A DNA stretch of 10,531 bases, from positions 1 to 10,531 of the forward strand of contig JAGZXV010000198.1 in the NCBI GenBank assembly GCA_018378255.1, in the 5' to 3' direction. The stretch's first letter is position 1. Every line of letters starts with the position of its first letter. This DNA is from Clostridiaceae bacterium. GTDB lineage: Bacteria; Bacillota; Clostridia; Lachnospirales; Lachnospiraceae. Positions 1 to 5,714 of this stretch are shown here, piece after piece. Below the pieces are notes generated by a model. The model had not been told where the DNA came from. It worked only from the letters and a program-made list of their open reading frames with translations, and did not search any database. A program made the translations under genes and the position numbers.

Positions 1-270
1 ACAGAATGGTACCGGAACCAGGGGTATGACTTCACCATCACCTCTTCCACTGCATTTGACCACAAATTCATCTATGGACGGAACATATTCGAAAGCATCT
101 CTGTTATCGTCGATGAAATTTTTGATAATTATCTGTCCCGGCCGGAAGTTAAACAGCCGATTCTCACCCAATACTGTGACGGGCGGAAAGTGACCTGCCC
201 TAATTGGATGACCTTAATGCAGCAGCGTATACACATCCCATTTTTTCCTCATCGCCCTATTATTTTATGA
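1..270 (+). CDS. SpoIID-like / peptidoglycan-binding protein, 5' part of an interrupted gene
   Basis: The frame is open from the left edge, so the N-terminus lies outside the window. Residues 1-71 here (through T-C-P-N-W-M-T) are host sequence; the last 18 codons (from 214 to the TGA at 268-270) come from the inserted element and are unrelated. The host part contains Y-R-N-Q-G-Y-D-F and G-R-N-I-F-E-S-I-S, followed by a Q-Y-C-D-G-R-K-V-T-C-P stretch. I recognise these from a clostridial family that combines a SpoIID/LytB-like region with a C-terminal peptidoglycan-binding domain; this is recall, not a search. The remainder of the gene continues in frame at 2771. As it stands, the gene makes a truncated protein lacking the wall-binding domain. 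The family's precise role is unknown to me; spore or cell-wall function is inference. Confidence 0.75.
   Translation, partial: TEWYRNQGYDFTITSSTAFDHKFIYGRNIFESISVIVDEIFDNYLSRPEVKQPILTQYCDGRKVTCPNWMTLMQQRIHIPFFPHRPIIL
204..213 (+). repeat. attL core, left 10-bp direct repeat of the integrated element
   Basis: TTGGATGACC occurs here and again at 2761-2770, at the two borders between host gene and insert. In the host gene it encodes part of W-M-T. The dyad centre of both reconstructed att sites falls between T209 and G210, which predicts TG as the central crossover dinucleotide. Confidence 0.85.
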
Positions 271-329
271 AAATTTAAGTATTTTATCAAAGTTTTATAC
301 ACTAAATCTATATATTCAACTTTATTTTC

Positions 330-357
330 TTGCTTTTATTTTTCAAAATGATATACT
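330..357 (+). promoter_or_regulatory. Sigma-A-type promoter of the HEAT-repeat gene
   Basis: TTGCTT (330-335) and TATACT (352-357) are separated by 16 bp in a very A+T-rich stretch. The predicted start of transcription is near 364, about 30 nt before the gene. The promoter lies inside the mobile element, so the gene does not depend on the host gene's promoter. Confidence 0.65.
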
Positions 358-395
358 GTATTATAAATAGTTAATTTTAGAAAAGAGGAATGTTT

Positions 396-746
396 ATGTT
401 TGGTTTTTCAAAAGAAGCAACTGTAGAAAATTTAAGCAAATTAGCCCAAGGCAGGAAATGGGACAAGATCAAAAAGAATTATCTGAACGCTGATCCTGAA
501 ACACGCGTCAATCTGGCAAAAGCCTGCTCCACCGTAAGCAGCGATGATTCCATTAATATTCTGACCCTCCTGCTGGATGCGCCGGAAGAATCCGTTAAAA
601 TTGCCGCACTGCAGGCGCTTACAAAAGTAGGCAATGACCACTGTGTTTCCCTGATCCAGCATATGAGTTCAAACGTCTCTCCTGAACAAACCGTTTTAAG
701 AGAAGAAATTCAGAATGCTCTCAACGCTCTGCGCGGAAGGCAGTAA
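396..746 (+). CDS. Small HEAT-repeat protein carried by the element
   Basis: This is a 116-residue soluble protein built almost entirely of paired amphipathic helices. The clearest repeats are the segments starting D-P-E-T-R-V-N-L-A (about residues 33-55) and A-P-E-E-S-V-K-I-A-A-L-Q-A-L (about 63-85), the classic HEAT pattern of a turn with D/E-P followed by R/K-x-x-A-x-x-A-L. HEAT repeats are protein-binding scaffolds; no catalytic motif is visible, and the partner is unknown. I chose the ATG at 396 rather than 390 because the AAAGAGG ribosome site (383-388) sits 7 nt from 396 and practically touches 390. The gene has its own promoter and a strong terminator, so it is a self-contained cargo cassette. 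Its benefit to the element or host cannot be read from sequence. Confidence 0.8.
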   Translation: MFGFSKEATVENLSKLAQGRKWDKIKKNYLNADPETRVNLAKACSTVSSDDSINILTLLLDAPEESVKIAALQALTKVGNDHCVSLIQHMSSNVSPEQTVLREEIQNALNALRGRQ

Positions 747-771
747 TTTAGTAGAACATGCTTCTTTACAT

Positions 772-802
772 AAAAAGGCTGCCGCCCGGGCTGCCTTTTT
801 TT
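772..802 (+). terminator. Rho-independent terminator after the HEAT-repeat gene
   Basis: AAAAAGGC (772-779) pairs with GCCTTTTT (793-800). A further GCC/GGC pairing lies inside the loop, and the T-run extends to 802. It lies 25 bp after the stop codon of the HEAT-repeat gene. Confidence 0.85.
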
Positions 803-838
803 ATTTCTTTGGAAAGTTAATTCTATAAAATAATTTTC

Positions 839-894
839 GTAACAGTTCAGGATGGCTTTTTCGTTCAAGAAGATGAGCCATTCTGAACCGTTAC
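839..894. repeat. 19-bp imperfect inverted repeat (hairpin) inside the element
   Basis: GTAACAGTTCAGGATGGCT (839-857) faces its near complement at 876-894, with two mismatches, across an 18-nt loop. No T-run follows closely on either strand, so it is not a standard terminator. It lies between the convergent ends of the HEAT-repeat gene and the 51-codon gene. Confidence 0.7.
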
Positions 895-910
895 TAATTT
901 TCCTTTAAAA

Positions 911-1066
911 CTAATTATTTTTCACAATATGCACTTTTCCAAACTCCTCAAGCGGCCGCCGGACCATCTGGTTTGCAGCCCTCTCCTTCTCTTCTTCCCC
1001 CAGTTCTGAAAAACGGATCTGGAGGTCTTCTGTCAATAAAATGCTGGTATAAGTCATTTCTTCCAC
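911..1066 (-). CDS. Small acidic protein, function unknown (51 aa)
   Basis: I do not recognise this protein. It starts at a GTG (complement of 1064-1066) placed 8 nt after an AGGAG site; an upstream in-frame ATG (1102) lacks any ribosome site, so the longer 63-residue version is less likely. The product has a beta-like start (T-Y-T-S-I-L-L), an acidic and basic helical middle (S-E-L-G-E-E-E-K-E-R-A-A-N-Q) and a short basic tail. There is no membrane segment and no signal peptide. It is transcribed divergently from the recombinase gene and shares a compact control region with it. That arrangement, and its size, fit a recombination directionality factor or a small regulator, but no motif supports either. 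It could also be a chance reading frame. Confidence 0.45.
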   Translation of the reverse strand: MEEMTYTSILLTEDLQIRFSELGEEEKERAANQMVRRPLEEFGKVHIVKNN

Positions 1067-1091
1067 GTTCACCAACTCCTCTCTGATAAAA

Positions 1092-1153
1092 TGTATGTAC
1101 ATCAGTTTGTACTTGTTGACTGTGTGTATTTTTTACCCTTGTTTTTACATACA
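1092..1153. promoter_or_regulatory. Divergent control region with inverted TGTATGTA repeats
   Basis: TGTATGTA (1092-1099) and TACATACA (1146-1153) form an 8-bp inverted repeat at the edges of the gap between the 51-codon gene and the recombinase gene. GTAC also recurs as an inverted pair at 1097-1100 and 1109-1112. On the minus strand a TTGAGT-N17-TAAAAA arrangement could serve the small gene. On the plus strand TTGACT (1116-1121) is a good -35 box but lacks a good -10 box at normal distance. An operator pair controlling both genes is plausible but not proven. Confidence 0.35.
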
Positions 1154-1173
1154 CTCAACAAGGAGATGATTGA

Positions 1174-2715
1174 ATGCCAAATAAACAGAACAATTTGAAC
1201 CAGCCAGGCCCGGCGGGAAATCTCACTACCGGAGCCGCATACATACGGGTCAGCACAGACGGACAAATGGATCTTAGTCCCGAATCACAACTGGATGAAA
1301 TACAAAAATATGCAAAGAACCACAGCATCCTGCTTCCCCAGGAATATGTATTTATGGAATCAGAGGGACGCAGCGGAAAAAGGGCGGAGAACCGGCCGGA
1401 GTTCCAGAGGATGATCGCTACCGCTAAAACCCTGCCGAAACCATTTGACTGTATTCTGGTATGGAAATTCAGCCGATTTGCCCGCAACCAGGACGAGAGC
1501 ACGTTCTATAAAGGAATGCTCAGAAAAAAGCTGGAGATCGATGTGATCAGCATATCCGAGCCTGTTTTGGAAGGGATGTACGGACGATTGATAGAAATGA
1601 TCATCGAATGGCAGGATGAATTTTATTCCTATAACCTGGCTCAGGATGTCTTCCGCGGCATGAAAAAAAAGGCCTTAAACGGAGGATACCAAAGCCGCCC
1701 ACCCCTCGGCTACCGCATTCCCTATCACAATGCAGCCCCGGAAATCGTTCCGGAAGAAGCAGATATCATCCGTATGATTTTCGACAAATATGTCAATGAA
1801 AAGATGAGCATCTATGCCATAACCAGGTATTTAAACAGCCAGGGGCTGAAAACCGGCCAGGGCAAAGCATTCGAAAAACGCTCGGTTGAGTACATTCTGC
1901 AAAATCCTGTATATGCAGGCATTGTACGCTGGAACCGGACCAGCAGCGAAACTCACGCAGAAAAAGATCAGTCCGAGTGGATTGTCAGCAACGGCTGCCA
2001 CCCGCCTGTCATCACAAAAGAATTATATGACAGCGCCATGAATCGTTTCGACCAGGAATGCAGACGGAAAAACAGCCAGCCGTCCGAAATCAGCCGGCAC
2101 TGGCTCAGCGGTCTGCTGAAATGTCCCATCTGCGGCCGCACACTGTCAGTCTGTATCAGGCACAGAAAATCAGGAGACTGTTATACCTTTCAATGTTACG
2201 GTTATCTGAAAGGGAAATGCCCCCATAACAGTTATGTAACAGAAGCTCTGGTCGCTCCCGCTATTTTAAAATCCTTACATGAAGTCCTTAAATACAGCAC
2301 TGTAAAATATCAAATGACCCAGACAGAAAAAAAAGATTGCACTTCTCAATTGGAGCTTCTGAATCACAGCCTTGAAAAACTTACATTTAAGGAAAAAAGA
2401 GCCAGAGAAGCCTATATGGACGGCATTGATACCAAGGAAGAATACAAACATAACAGGCAGCTTCTCCATACAGAACGGGAACAGCTCCTCCTAACCATAT
2501 CCCGTCTACAGGACAGCACCGCTTTTGCCGTTCAAGATCAGGAATCCGCTCTGAATCGGAACCGGATAAATAATCTAATCGATATCCTCAATTCAAACAG
2601 TTTTACAATGCAGCAAAAGAACAGGGCCCTGAAAAGTATTATCGATAAGATCGTAGTGGACCGGGATCAGATGCACCTGGATATCTATTACCATTTCAGA
2701 GGAGACCTAAAATGA
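1174..2715 (+). CDS. Large serine recombinase (site-specific integrase), 513 aa
   Basis: It catalyses integration and, probably with a helper, excision of the surrounding element. The N-terminal resolvase domain (about 20-165) begins A-A-Y-I-R-V-S-T-D-G-Q, where Ser27 is the expected nucleophile; W-K-F-S-R-F-A-R-N (97-105) carries the conserved active-site arginines. A recombinase domain follows (about 170-300; P-P-L-G-Y-R-I-P, then N-P-V-Y-A-G-I-V). A zinc ribbon comes next with C317, C320, C341 and C349, then a coiled-coil region (about 380-450) typical of large serine integrases, and a C-terminal tail. Length is normal for the family and no frameshift is visible. The start is supported by AAGGAG (1160-1165), 8 nt before the ATG. 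The gene ends 45 bp from the right att core, as expected for the integrase of this element. Confidence 0.95.
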   Translation: MPNKQNNLNQPGPAGNLTTGAAYIRVSTDGQMDLSPESQLDEIQKYAKNHSILLPQEYVFMESEGRSGKRAENRPEFQRMIATAKTLPKPFDCILVWKFSRFARNQDESTFYKGMLRKKLEIDVISISEPVLEGMYGRLIEMIIEWQDEFYSYNLAQDVFRGMKKKALNGGYQSRPPLGYRIPYHNAAPEIVPEEADIIRMIFDKYVNEKMSIYAITRYLNSQGLKTGQGKAFEKRSVEYILQNPVYAGIVRWNRTSSETHAEKDQSEWIVSNGCHPPVITKELYDSAMNRFDQECRRKNSQPSEISRHWLSGLLKCPICGRTLSVCIRHRKSGDCYTFQCYGYLKGKCPHNSYVTEALVAPAILKSLHEVLKYSTVKYQMTQTEKKDCTSQLELLNHSLEKLTFKEKRAREAYMDGIDTKEEYKHNRQLLHTEREQLLLTISRLQDSTAFAVQDQESALNRNRINNLIDILNSNSFTMQQKNRALKSIIDKIVVDRDQMHLDIYYHFRGDLK

Positions 2716-2760
2716 CGCTAATCTCTCATAATTCTCTTCACCAAGATACGCTTTCTCATT

Positions 2761-2770
2761 TTGGATGACC
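2761..2770 (+). repeat. attR core, right 10-bp direct repeat
   Basis: This second copy of TTGGATGACC lies directly before CAATGG, where the host reading frame resumes. To its left within the element is ATACGCT (2746-2752), which is matched in inverted orientation by AGCGTAT (224-230) at the other end. Confidence 0.85.
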
Positions 2771-3151
2771 CAATGGGGCTCCTGCTCCCTGGGCGAGCGT
2801 GGTTACAGCCCGATTGAAATTCTCCGTCATTTTTATGGCGACAGCATTTATATCAATACGGCAGAGCAGATTTCAGGAATTCCCGCTTCATGGCCGGGAT
2901 ACGACTTAACCATCGGCGCCTCCGGCCAGAAAGTCCAGCAGGTGCAGGAGCAGTTAGATGCCATTGCCACCGTATATTCTGCAATTCCACATATCACCCC
3001 GGATGGAGTCTATGGTCCGGCAACCGCAGCAGCGGTCAGGGAATTCCAATCGATTTTCGGTCTTCCGTCCACCGGTGTTATCGATTTCGCCACCTGGTAT
3101 AAGATTTCACACATCTATGTAGGAATAACACGAATTGCAGAACTGGTGTGA
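2765..3151 (+). CDS. SpoIID-like / peptidoglycan-binding protein, 3' part of the interrupted gene
   Basis: This is the C-terminal half of the protein that begins at the left edge. Host sequence resumes at the core repeat (2761-2770), and Q-W-G-S-C-S-L-G-E-R-G-Y-S-P-I-E-I-L-R-H-F-Y-G-D matches the SpoIID/LytB pattern S-Q-W-G-x(3)-A-x-x-G-x-x-x-x-x-I-L-x-x-Y-Y-G. From about residue 45 a PG_binding_1 domain follows: G-A-S-G-Q-K-V-Q-Q-V-Q-E-Q-L, then D-G-V-Y-G-P-A-T-A-A-A-V-R-E-F-Q, then G-L-P-S-T-G and a W near the end. An in-frame ATG lies at 2765, but no ribosome site precedes it, so this half is probably silent unless the element excises. The rejoined frame would encode 197 residues within the window. 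Confidence 0.85.
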   Translation: MTQWGSCSLGERGYSPIEILRHFYGDSIYINTAEQISGIPASWPGYDLTIGASGQKVQQVQEQLDAIATVYSAIPHITPDGVYGPATAAAVREFQSIFGLPSTGVIDFATWYKISHIYVGITRIAELV

Positions 3152-3181
3152 GGTAAGTGGGATTTAATTGGTGAGGGTAAC

Positions 3182-3521
3182 GCAGGGAAGCGGGGAGGCC
3201 GGATGGCGGGAAGGAAGGCCGGGCGCATATATAACCGGGGAAACCAACGATACAGGGATCTGATTCCAACCGTTAAGTGGAACTAAGGCTTTCAGCATTA
3301 AAGAAGGCGGTCCGATGCCCATTCACGGTGAACGCCTCATGACTTCACCGTTCAGGGGCATCTCAGAAACTGATTCGGTTTTCAGTTTCTGCCCGCCTTC
3401 TTTTATGCTGAAAACCTAAGTTCAACTAAACGGTTTCCACACGACCCCTGTATCGTTGGTTTCCCCGGTTATATATGCGCCCGGCCTTCCTTCCCGCCAT
3501 CCGGCCTCCCCGCTTCCCTGC
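3182..3521 (+). repeat. Giant hairpin element, copy 1 (340 bp)
   Basis: The outer arms 3182-3257 and 3446-3521 are a perfect 76-bp inverted repeat. Inside, 3270-3310 pairs imperfectly with about 3393-3433 to form a second stem. Two hairpins sit on that stem: GATGCCC/GGGCATC (3314-3320 and 3356-3362) enclosing CGGTGAA/TTCACCG (3326-3332 and 3344-3350), and AGAAACTGA/TCAGTTTCT (3365-3373 and 3382-3390). The core (about 3258-3445) is shared with the copy at 3723-4055; the outer arms are not. The left arm is G- and purine-rich. The element starts 30 bp after the stop codon of the interrupted wall-protein gene. Short reading frames across it follow the palindrome and look spurious. It may be a structured RNA in a 3' UTR, a non-autonomous mobile repeat, or a terminator/insulator. 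Confidence 0.9.
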
Positions 3522-3589
3522 TGGTTTTCTCTGGCTCAAGTAATTAAAAACAATTTTGTAAATTAAAAGAAAATTTAACATCAAACGTC

Positions 3590-3611
3590 AAGGCATTTTC
3601 GAAAATGCCTT
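3590..3611. repeat. 22-bp perfect palindrome between the two giant hairpins
   Basis: AAGGCATTTT (3590-3599) is followed by CG and the exact complement AAAATGCCTT (3602-3611). No T-run follows, so a standard terminator is unlikely. The rest of the A+T-rich gap 3522-3722 shows no gene or convincing promoter. Confidence 0.7.
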
Positions 3612-3722
3612 CACACTTAATGTTCATACAATACCAAATTCCGTCTTAATATAACTCTTCTTTGCCTTTTCTACTCTTCTCCCCCCAAAAATCTTTATTA
3701 TATGCCGTGCAACCAGTACTCA

Positions 3723-4055
3723 GCCTGTAAGAAGGGGAACCTGGGGCGGAGGGTAAGGCCAGGCGGCCAAAGAGGCGGACCAAAGGTGACGGGGATCCTG
3801 TGGAGACCGTTTAGTGGAACTTAGGTTTTCAGAAGGGAAAAAAGCGGGCAGAAACTGAAATTCCGAATCAGTTTCTGAGATGCCCCTGAACGGTAAAGTC
3901 ATCAGGAGTTTACCGTGAATGGGCATCGCACCGCTTTTTTCCCTTCTGAAAGCCTTAGTTCCACTTAACGGTCGGAATCAGATCCCCGCCGCCTTTGGTC
4001 CGCCTCTTTGGCCGCCTGGCCTTGCCCTCCGCCCCAGGTTCCCCTTCTTACAGGC
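3723..4055 (-). repeat. Giant hairpin element, copy 2 (333 bp, opposite orientation)
   Basis: The outer arms 3723-3797 and 3981-4055 (75 bp) are complementary with about three mismatches. Read on the minus strand, the core repeats that of copy 1: CTGATTCC, then CCGTTAAGTGG, AACTAAGGCTTTCAG, the GATGCCC hairpin (3921-3927 with 3879-3885), its inner stem CGGTAAA/TTTACCG (3891-3897 and 3909-3915), and the AGAAACTGA hairpin (3850-3858 and 3868-3876). The outer arms and an inner stem segment (3833-3843 with 3935-3945) differ from copy 1 but still pair. GTAACGC precedes the 5' arm in both copies (3177-3183 in copy 1; complement of 4054-4060 here). It begins 33 bp after the DUF368 stop codon, in the same orientation relative to that gene as copy 1 to its neighbour. 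Confidence 0.9.
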
Positions 4056-4088
4056 GTTACTTCCGCCAATATATCAAATAAAGATATA

Positions 4089-4943
4089 TCATACTTCATC
4101 AAACCGCAGCGTCACAAACAATGCCGCCGCAAAAAACACAATTCCGGTCAAAAAATCCAGTGCCCGGAAGTTGGCCCAGGGGATGCCGGACAAAATTACC
4201 ATAGGGGAGGACAGCACAAGACCTAAAATCGCACTGTATGTAACCGCTTCATACCGCTCAAACAGCCACAAAAGAACTTTGGCACATAAAAACATCCCGG
4301 TCATAATCCCCAGTCCAAGAGGAATCAGCCTTTGGCTGCAGATCCAGGCTCCCGCCAGATCACCAGCGGCGGCGGCACGCACAAATCCGTTTATCAGAGC
4401 CAGAAGCGGACGGTAATAGCCCAGCATCATGAAAATCATGGTTCCGCTCACCCCAGGCACGATCATGCTGAATGCTCCCACAATTCCAAGTATGTACAGC
4501 ACTGCTATCTGCTTCAAATTCATGGTGAGAATCACATCCATTCCCTCTGTCCGCTCCATACATCCCATGAGAACTGCCAGCACAAAAGCTGCAAACAAAA
4601 TGAGATAGGATGATCTTTTGCTGTCCTTTTTAACCGCCCTTTTAGCCACAGCAGGTATGCCGCCGAGAATCAGACCGATAAATGTCAGATTTGTCTGAAG
4701 CGGCCAGACTTCGAACAGCCACTCAATCGCAAACGACAGTCCCAGCACGCCGGATACCGCGCCGATCACATAAGGCAGCAGTGTTTTAACGCTCCTTTTC
4801 GTGTCTGTAAAAACCCGCGAAATCGCCCCCAGAATCTGATCATAAACTCCCATGGAAACAGCCAGGGCGCTTCCGCTCACCCCAGGCATAATATTGGCCA
4901 CACCAATTATCATGCCTTTAAATATTTCGTTCAGATATTCCAT
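4089..4943 (-). CDS. DUF368 membrane protein (PopT-type polyprenyl-phosphate transporter family)
   Basis: This is a polytopic membrane protein of 284 residues with roughly eight or more hydrophobic segments. The family signature P-G-V-S-G appears twice, near residue 20 (M-P-G-V-S-G-S-A-L-A) and again mid-protein (V-P-G-V-S-G-T-M-I-F), consistent with an internally duplicated transporter. DUF368 proteins of the PopT group have been linked to recycling undecaprenyl phosphate across the membrane for wall synthesis; applying that here is inference from family. I chose the ATG at 4943 because GGAGG lies 6 nt before it; an in-frame ATG 33 nt upstream lacks a site. It converges on the interrupted wall-protein gene, with the giant hairpins between them. 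Confidence 0.85.
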   Translation of the reverse strand: MEYLNEIFKGMIIGVANIMPGVSGSALAVSMGVYDQILGAISRVFTDTKRSVKTLLPYVIGAVSGVLGLSFAIEWLFEVWPLQTNLTFIGLILGGIPAVAKRAVKKDSKRSSYLILFAAFVLAVLMGCMERTEGMDVILTMNLKQIAVLYILGIVGAFSMIVPGVSGTMIFMMLGYYRPLLALINGFVRAAAAGDLAGAWICSQRLIPLGLGIMTGMFLCAKVLLWLFERYEAVTYSAILGLVLSSPMVILSGIPWANFRALDFLTGIVFFAAALFVTLRFDEV

Positions 4944-4952
4944 CCTACGCCT

Positions 4953-4986
4953 CCAAACCTGGCCTTTTTTAAGCATCCCGGTTTGG
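4953..4986 (-). promoter_or_regulatory. Inverted repeat overlapping the DUF368 ribosome site
   Basis: CCAAACC (4953-4959) and GGTTTGG (4980-4986) form a 7-bp inverted repeat across 20 nt. On the minus strand the second arm runs straight into the GGAGG site, so a hairpin in the transcript could partly hide it. No clear promoter is visible in this gap. Confidence 0.4.
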
Positions 4987-4990
4987 GTGC

Positions 4991-5022
4991 ATAAAAATAA
5001 GGCATCTTATTGATGCCTTATT
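4991..5022 (-). terminator. Rho-independent terminator after the cytidylate kinase-like gene
   Basis: AATAAGGCATC (4996-5006) and its perfect complement (5012-5022) form an 11-bp stem with a 5-nt loop. On the minus strand it is followed by a T-rich run (4991-4997). It lies 12 bp after the stop codon of the gene at 5035. Confidence 0.85.
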
Positions 5023-5034
5023 CTATGCAGAAAA

Positions 5035-5667
5035 TCAGATATTATAACCTCTCGCTTTTAAATAATCTTTTATGGTATCAACCGTACCGTCAATTCCTAT
5101 CCTGGAAGTATTGATGATGATATCATAATTATCAAAATCTTCCCAGCTTCTTCCGGTATAATAGCGGTGATAGTCACGCCGTTCCTTATCAATCCTTTTT
5201 ATATTCTTCAGCACATCCTTGGGATCATACAATTCTTTTTCCGTGATCCGGGCAGCCCTGGCCTCCAGGTCGGCATAAAGGAATACTCTCACCAGCCCTT
5301 CCATACCTTCCAGTACGTATTCCGCACAGCGTCCAATGATCACACAAGATTCCTCTGCCGCCAGTTTCTTAATCACCGCAGACTGAAACCGGAACAGGTT
5401 ATCAGCAGATACCAGATCGGATCCGTAAGACGGCGCCGTCTTTTCCGGCGTAAGGCTGCTGATGATGCGGTACAGCAGTTTATTTCCAGCCCTCTCATCG
5501 TTCAGATGAAAATAGCTTTCCTTTATTCCACTCTCATCTGAATCCATCCGCAGAATGTTCTTATCGTAGAAATCCACGTTCAGTTCCTTCGCAAGTTTCT
5601 TTCCGACTTCCCGTCCTCCGCTGCCGTACTGCCTGCCAATGGTAATAATCAATTTCTTATCTTCCAT
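5035..5667 (-). CDS. Cytidylate kinase-like family P-loop protein
   Basis: This is a 210-residue nucleotide-binding protein of the cytidylate kinase-like (AAA_26) family common in clostridia. The P-loop is G-R-Q-Y-G-S-G-G-R (about 11-19). Further family hallmarks are I-I-G-R-C-A-E-Y-V-L near the middle, the arginine-rich lid region R-I-D-K-E-R-R-D-Y-H-R-Y-Y-T-G, and N-Y-D-I-I-I-N-T-S near the end. It differs from canonical CMP kinase (Cmk) in the central region, and the real substrate of this subfamily is not established to my knowledge. The ATG at 5667 follows a strong GGGGAGGGG site; the ATG 33 nt further upstream has none. It has its own promoter (extended -10 at 5715-5723) and terminator, so it is a single-gene unit. 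Confidence 0.85.
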   Translation of the reverse strand: MEDKKLIITIGRQYGSGGREVGKKLAKELNVDFYDKNILRMDSDESGIKESYFHLNDERAGNKLLYRIISSLTPEKTAPSYGSDLVSADNLFRFQSAVIKKLAAEESCVIIGRCAEYVLEGMEGLVRVFLYADLEARAARITEKELYDPKDVLKNIKRIDKERRDYHRYYTGRSWEDFDNYDIIINTSRIGIDGTVDTIKDYLKARGYNI

Positions 5668-5714
5668 AATTGTCCCCTCCCCGATCCGTGTGAGAAACAA
5701 CCGGTTACATAATA

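Larger units (their letters stand above)
204..2770 (+). mobile_element. 2,557-bp serine-recombinase element inserted in a coding gene
   Basis: The element is bounded by the 10-bp repeat TTGGATGACC (204-213 and 2761-2770). Deleting one repeat plus everything between joins codon 71 of the left fragment (Thr) to CAA-TGG-GGC (Gln-Trp-Gly) of the right fragment without a frameshift. It carries a HEAT-repeat protein gene (396-746), a 51-codon minus-strand gene (911-1066) and a large serine recombinase (1174-2715) that ends 45 bp from the right border, the usual place for an integrase gene. No replication, conjugation, resistance or phage structural gene is present. The unit is far smaller than typical prophages and ICEs. 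It could be a minimal integrative element or the remnant of a larger one; the intact-looking recombinase and tidy att sites favour the former. Excision has not been shown. Confidence 0.85.

Noticed and set aside
911..1102. 63-residue version of the small gene, starting at the ATG at 1102
   Set aside because: No ribosome site precedes that ATG, whereas AGGAG is correctly spaced before the internal GTG at 1066.
1126..1155. Sigma-E-like promoter (GTATTTT, then CATACACT at 1148-1155) for the recombinase, which would fit a sporulation-timed excision
   Set aside because: Transcription would start near 1162, inside the AAGGAG ribosome site (1160-1165), leaving almost no leader. The -35 match is weak, so I do not annotate it, though it deserves a check by 5'-end mapping.
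3078..3269. Minus-strand reading frame overlapping the end of the wall-protein gene and the first hairpin arm
   Set aside because: It overlaps a well-supported domain in the other strand and runs into palindromic sequence; no start signal is seen.
3720..4416. Long reading frames across the second giant hairpin and on the plus strand opposite DUF368
   Set aside because: They arise from the inverted repeat and from the opposite strand of a clear membrane-protein gene, lack ribosome sites and have no recognisable domains.
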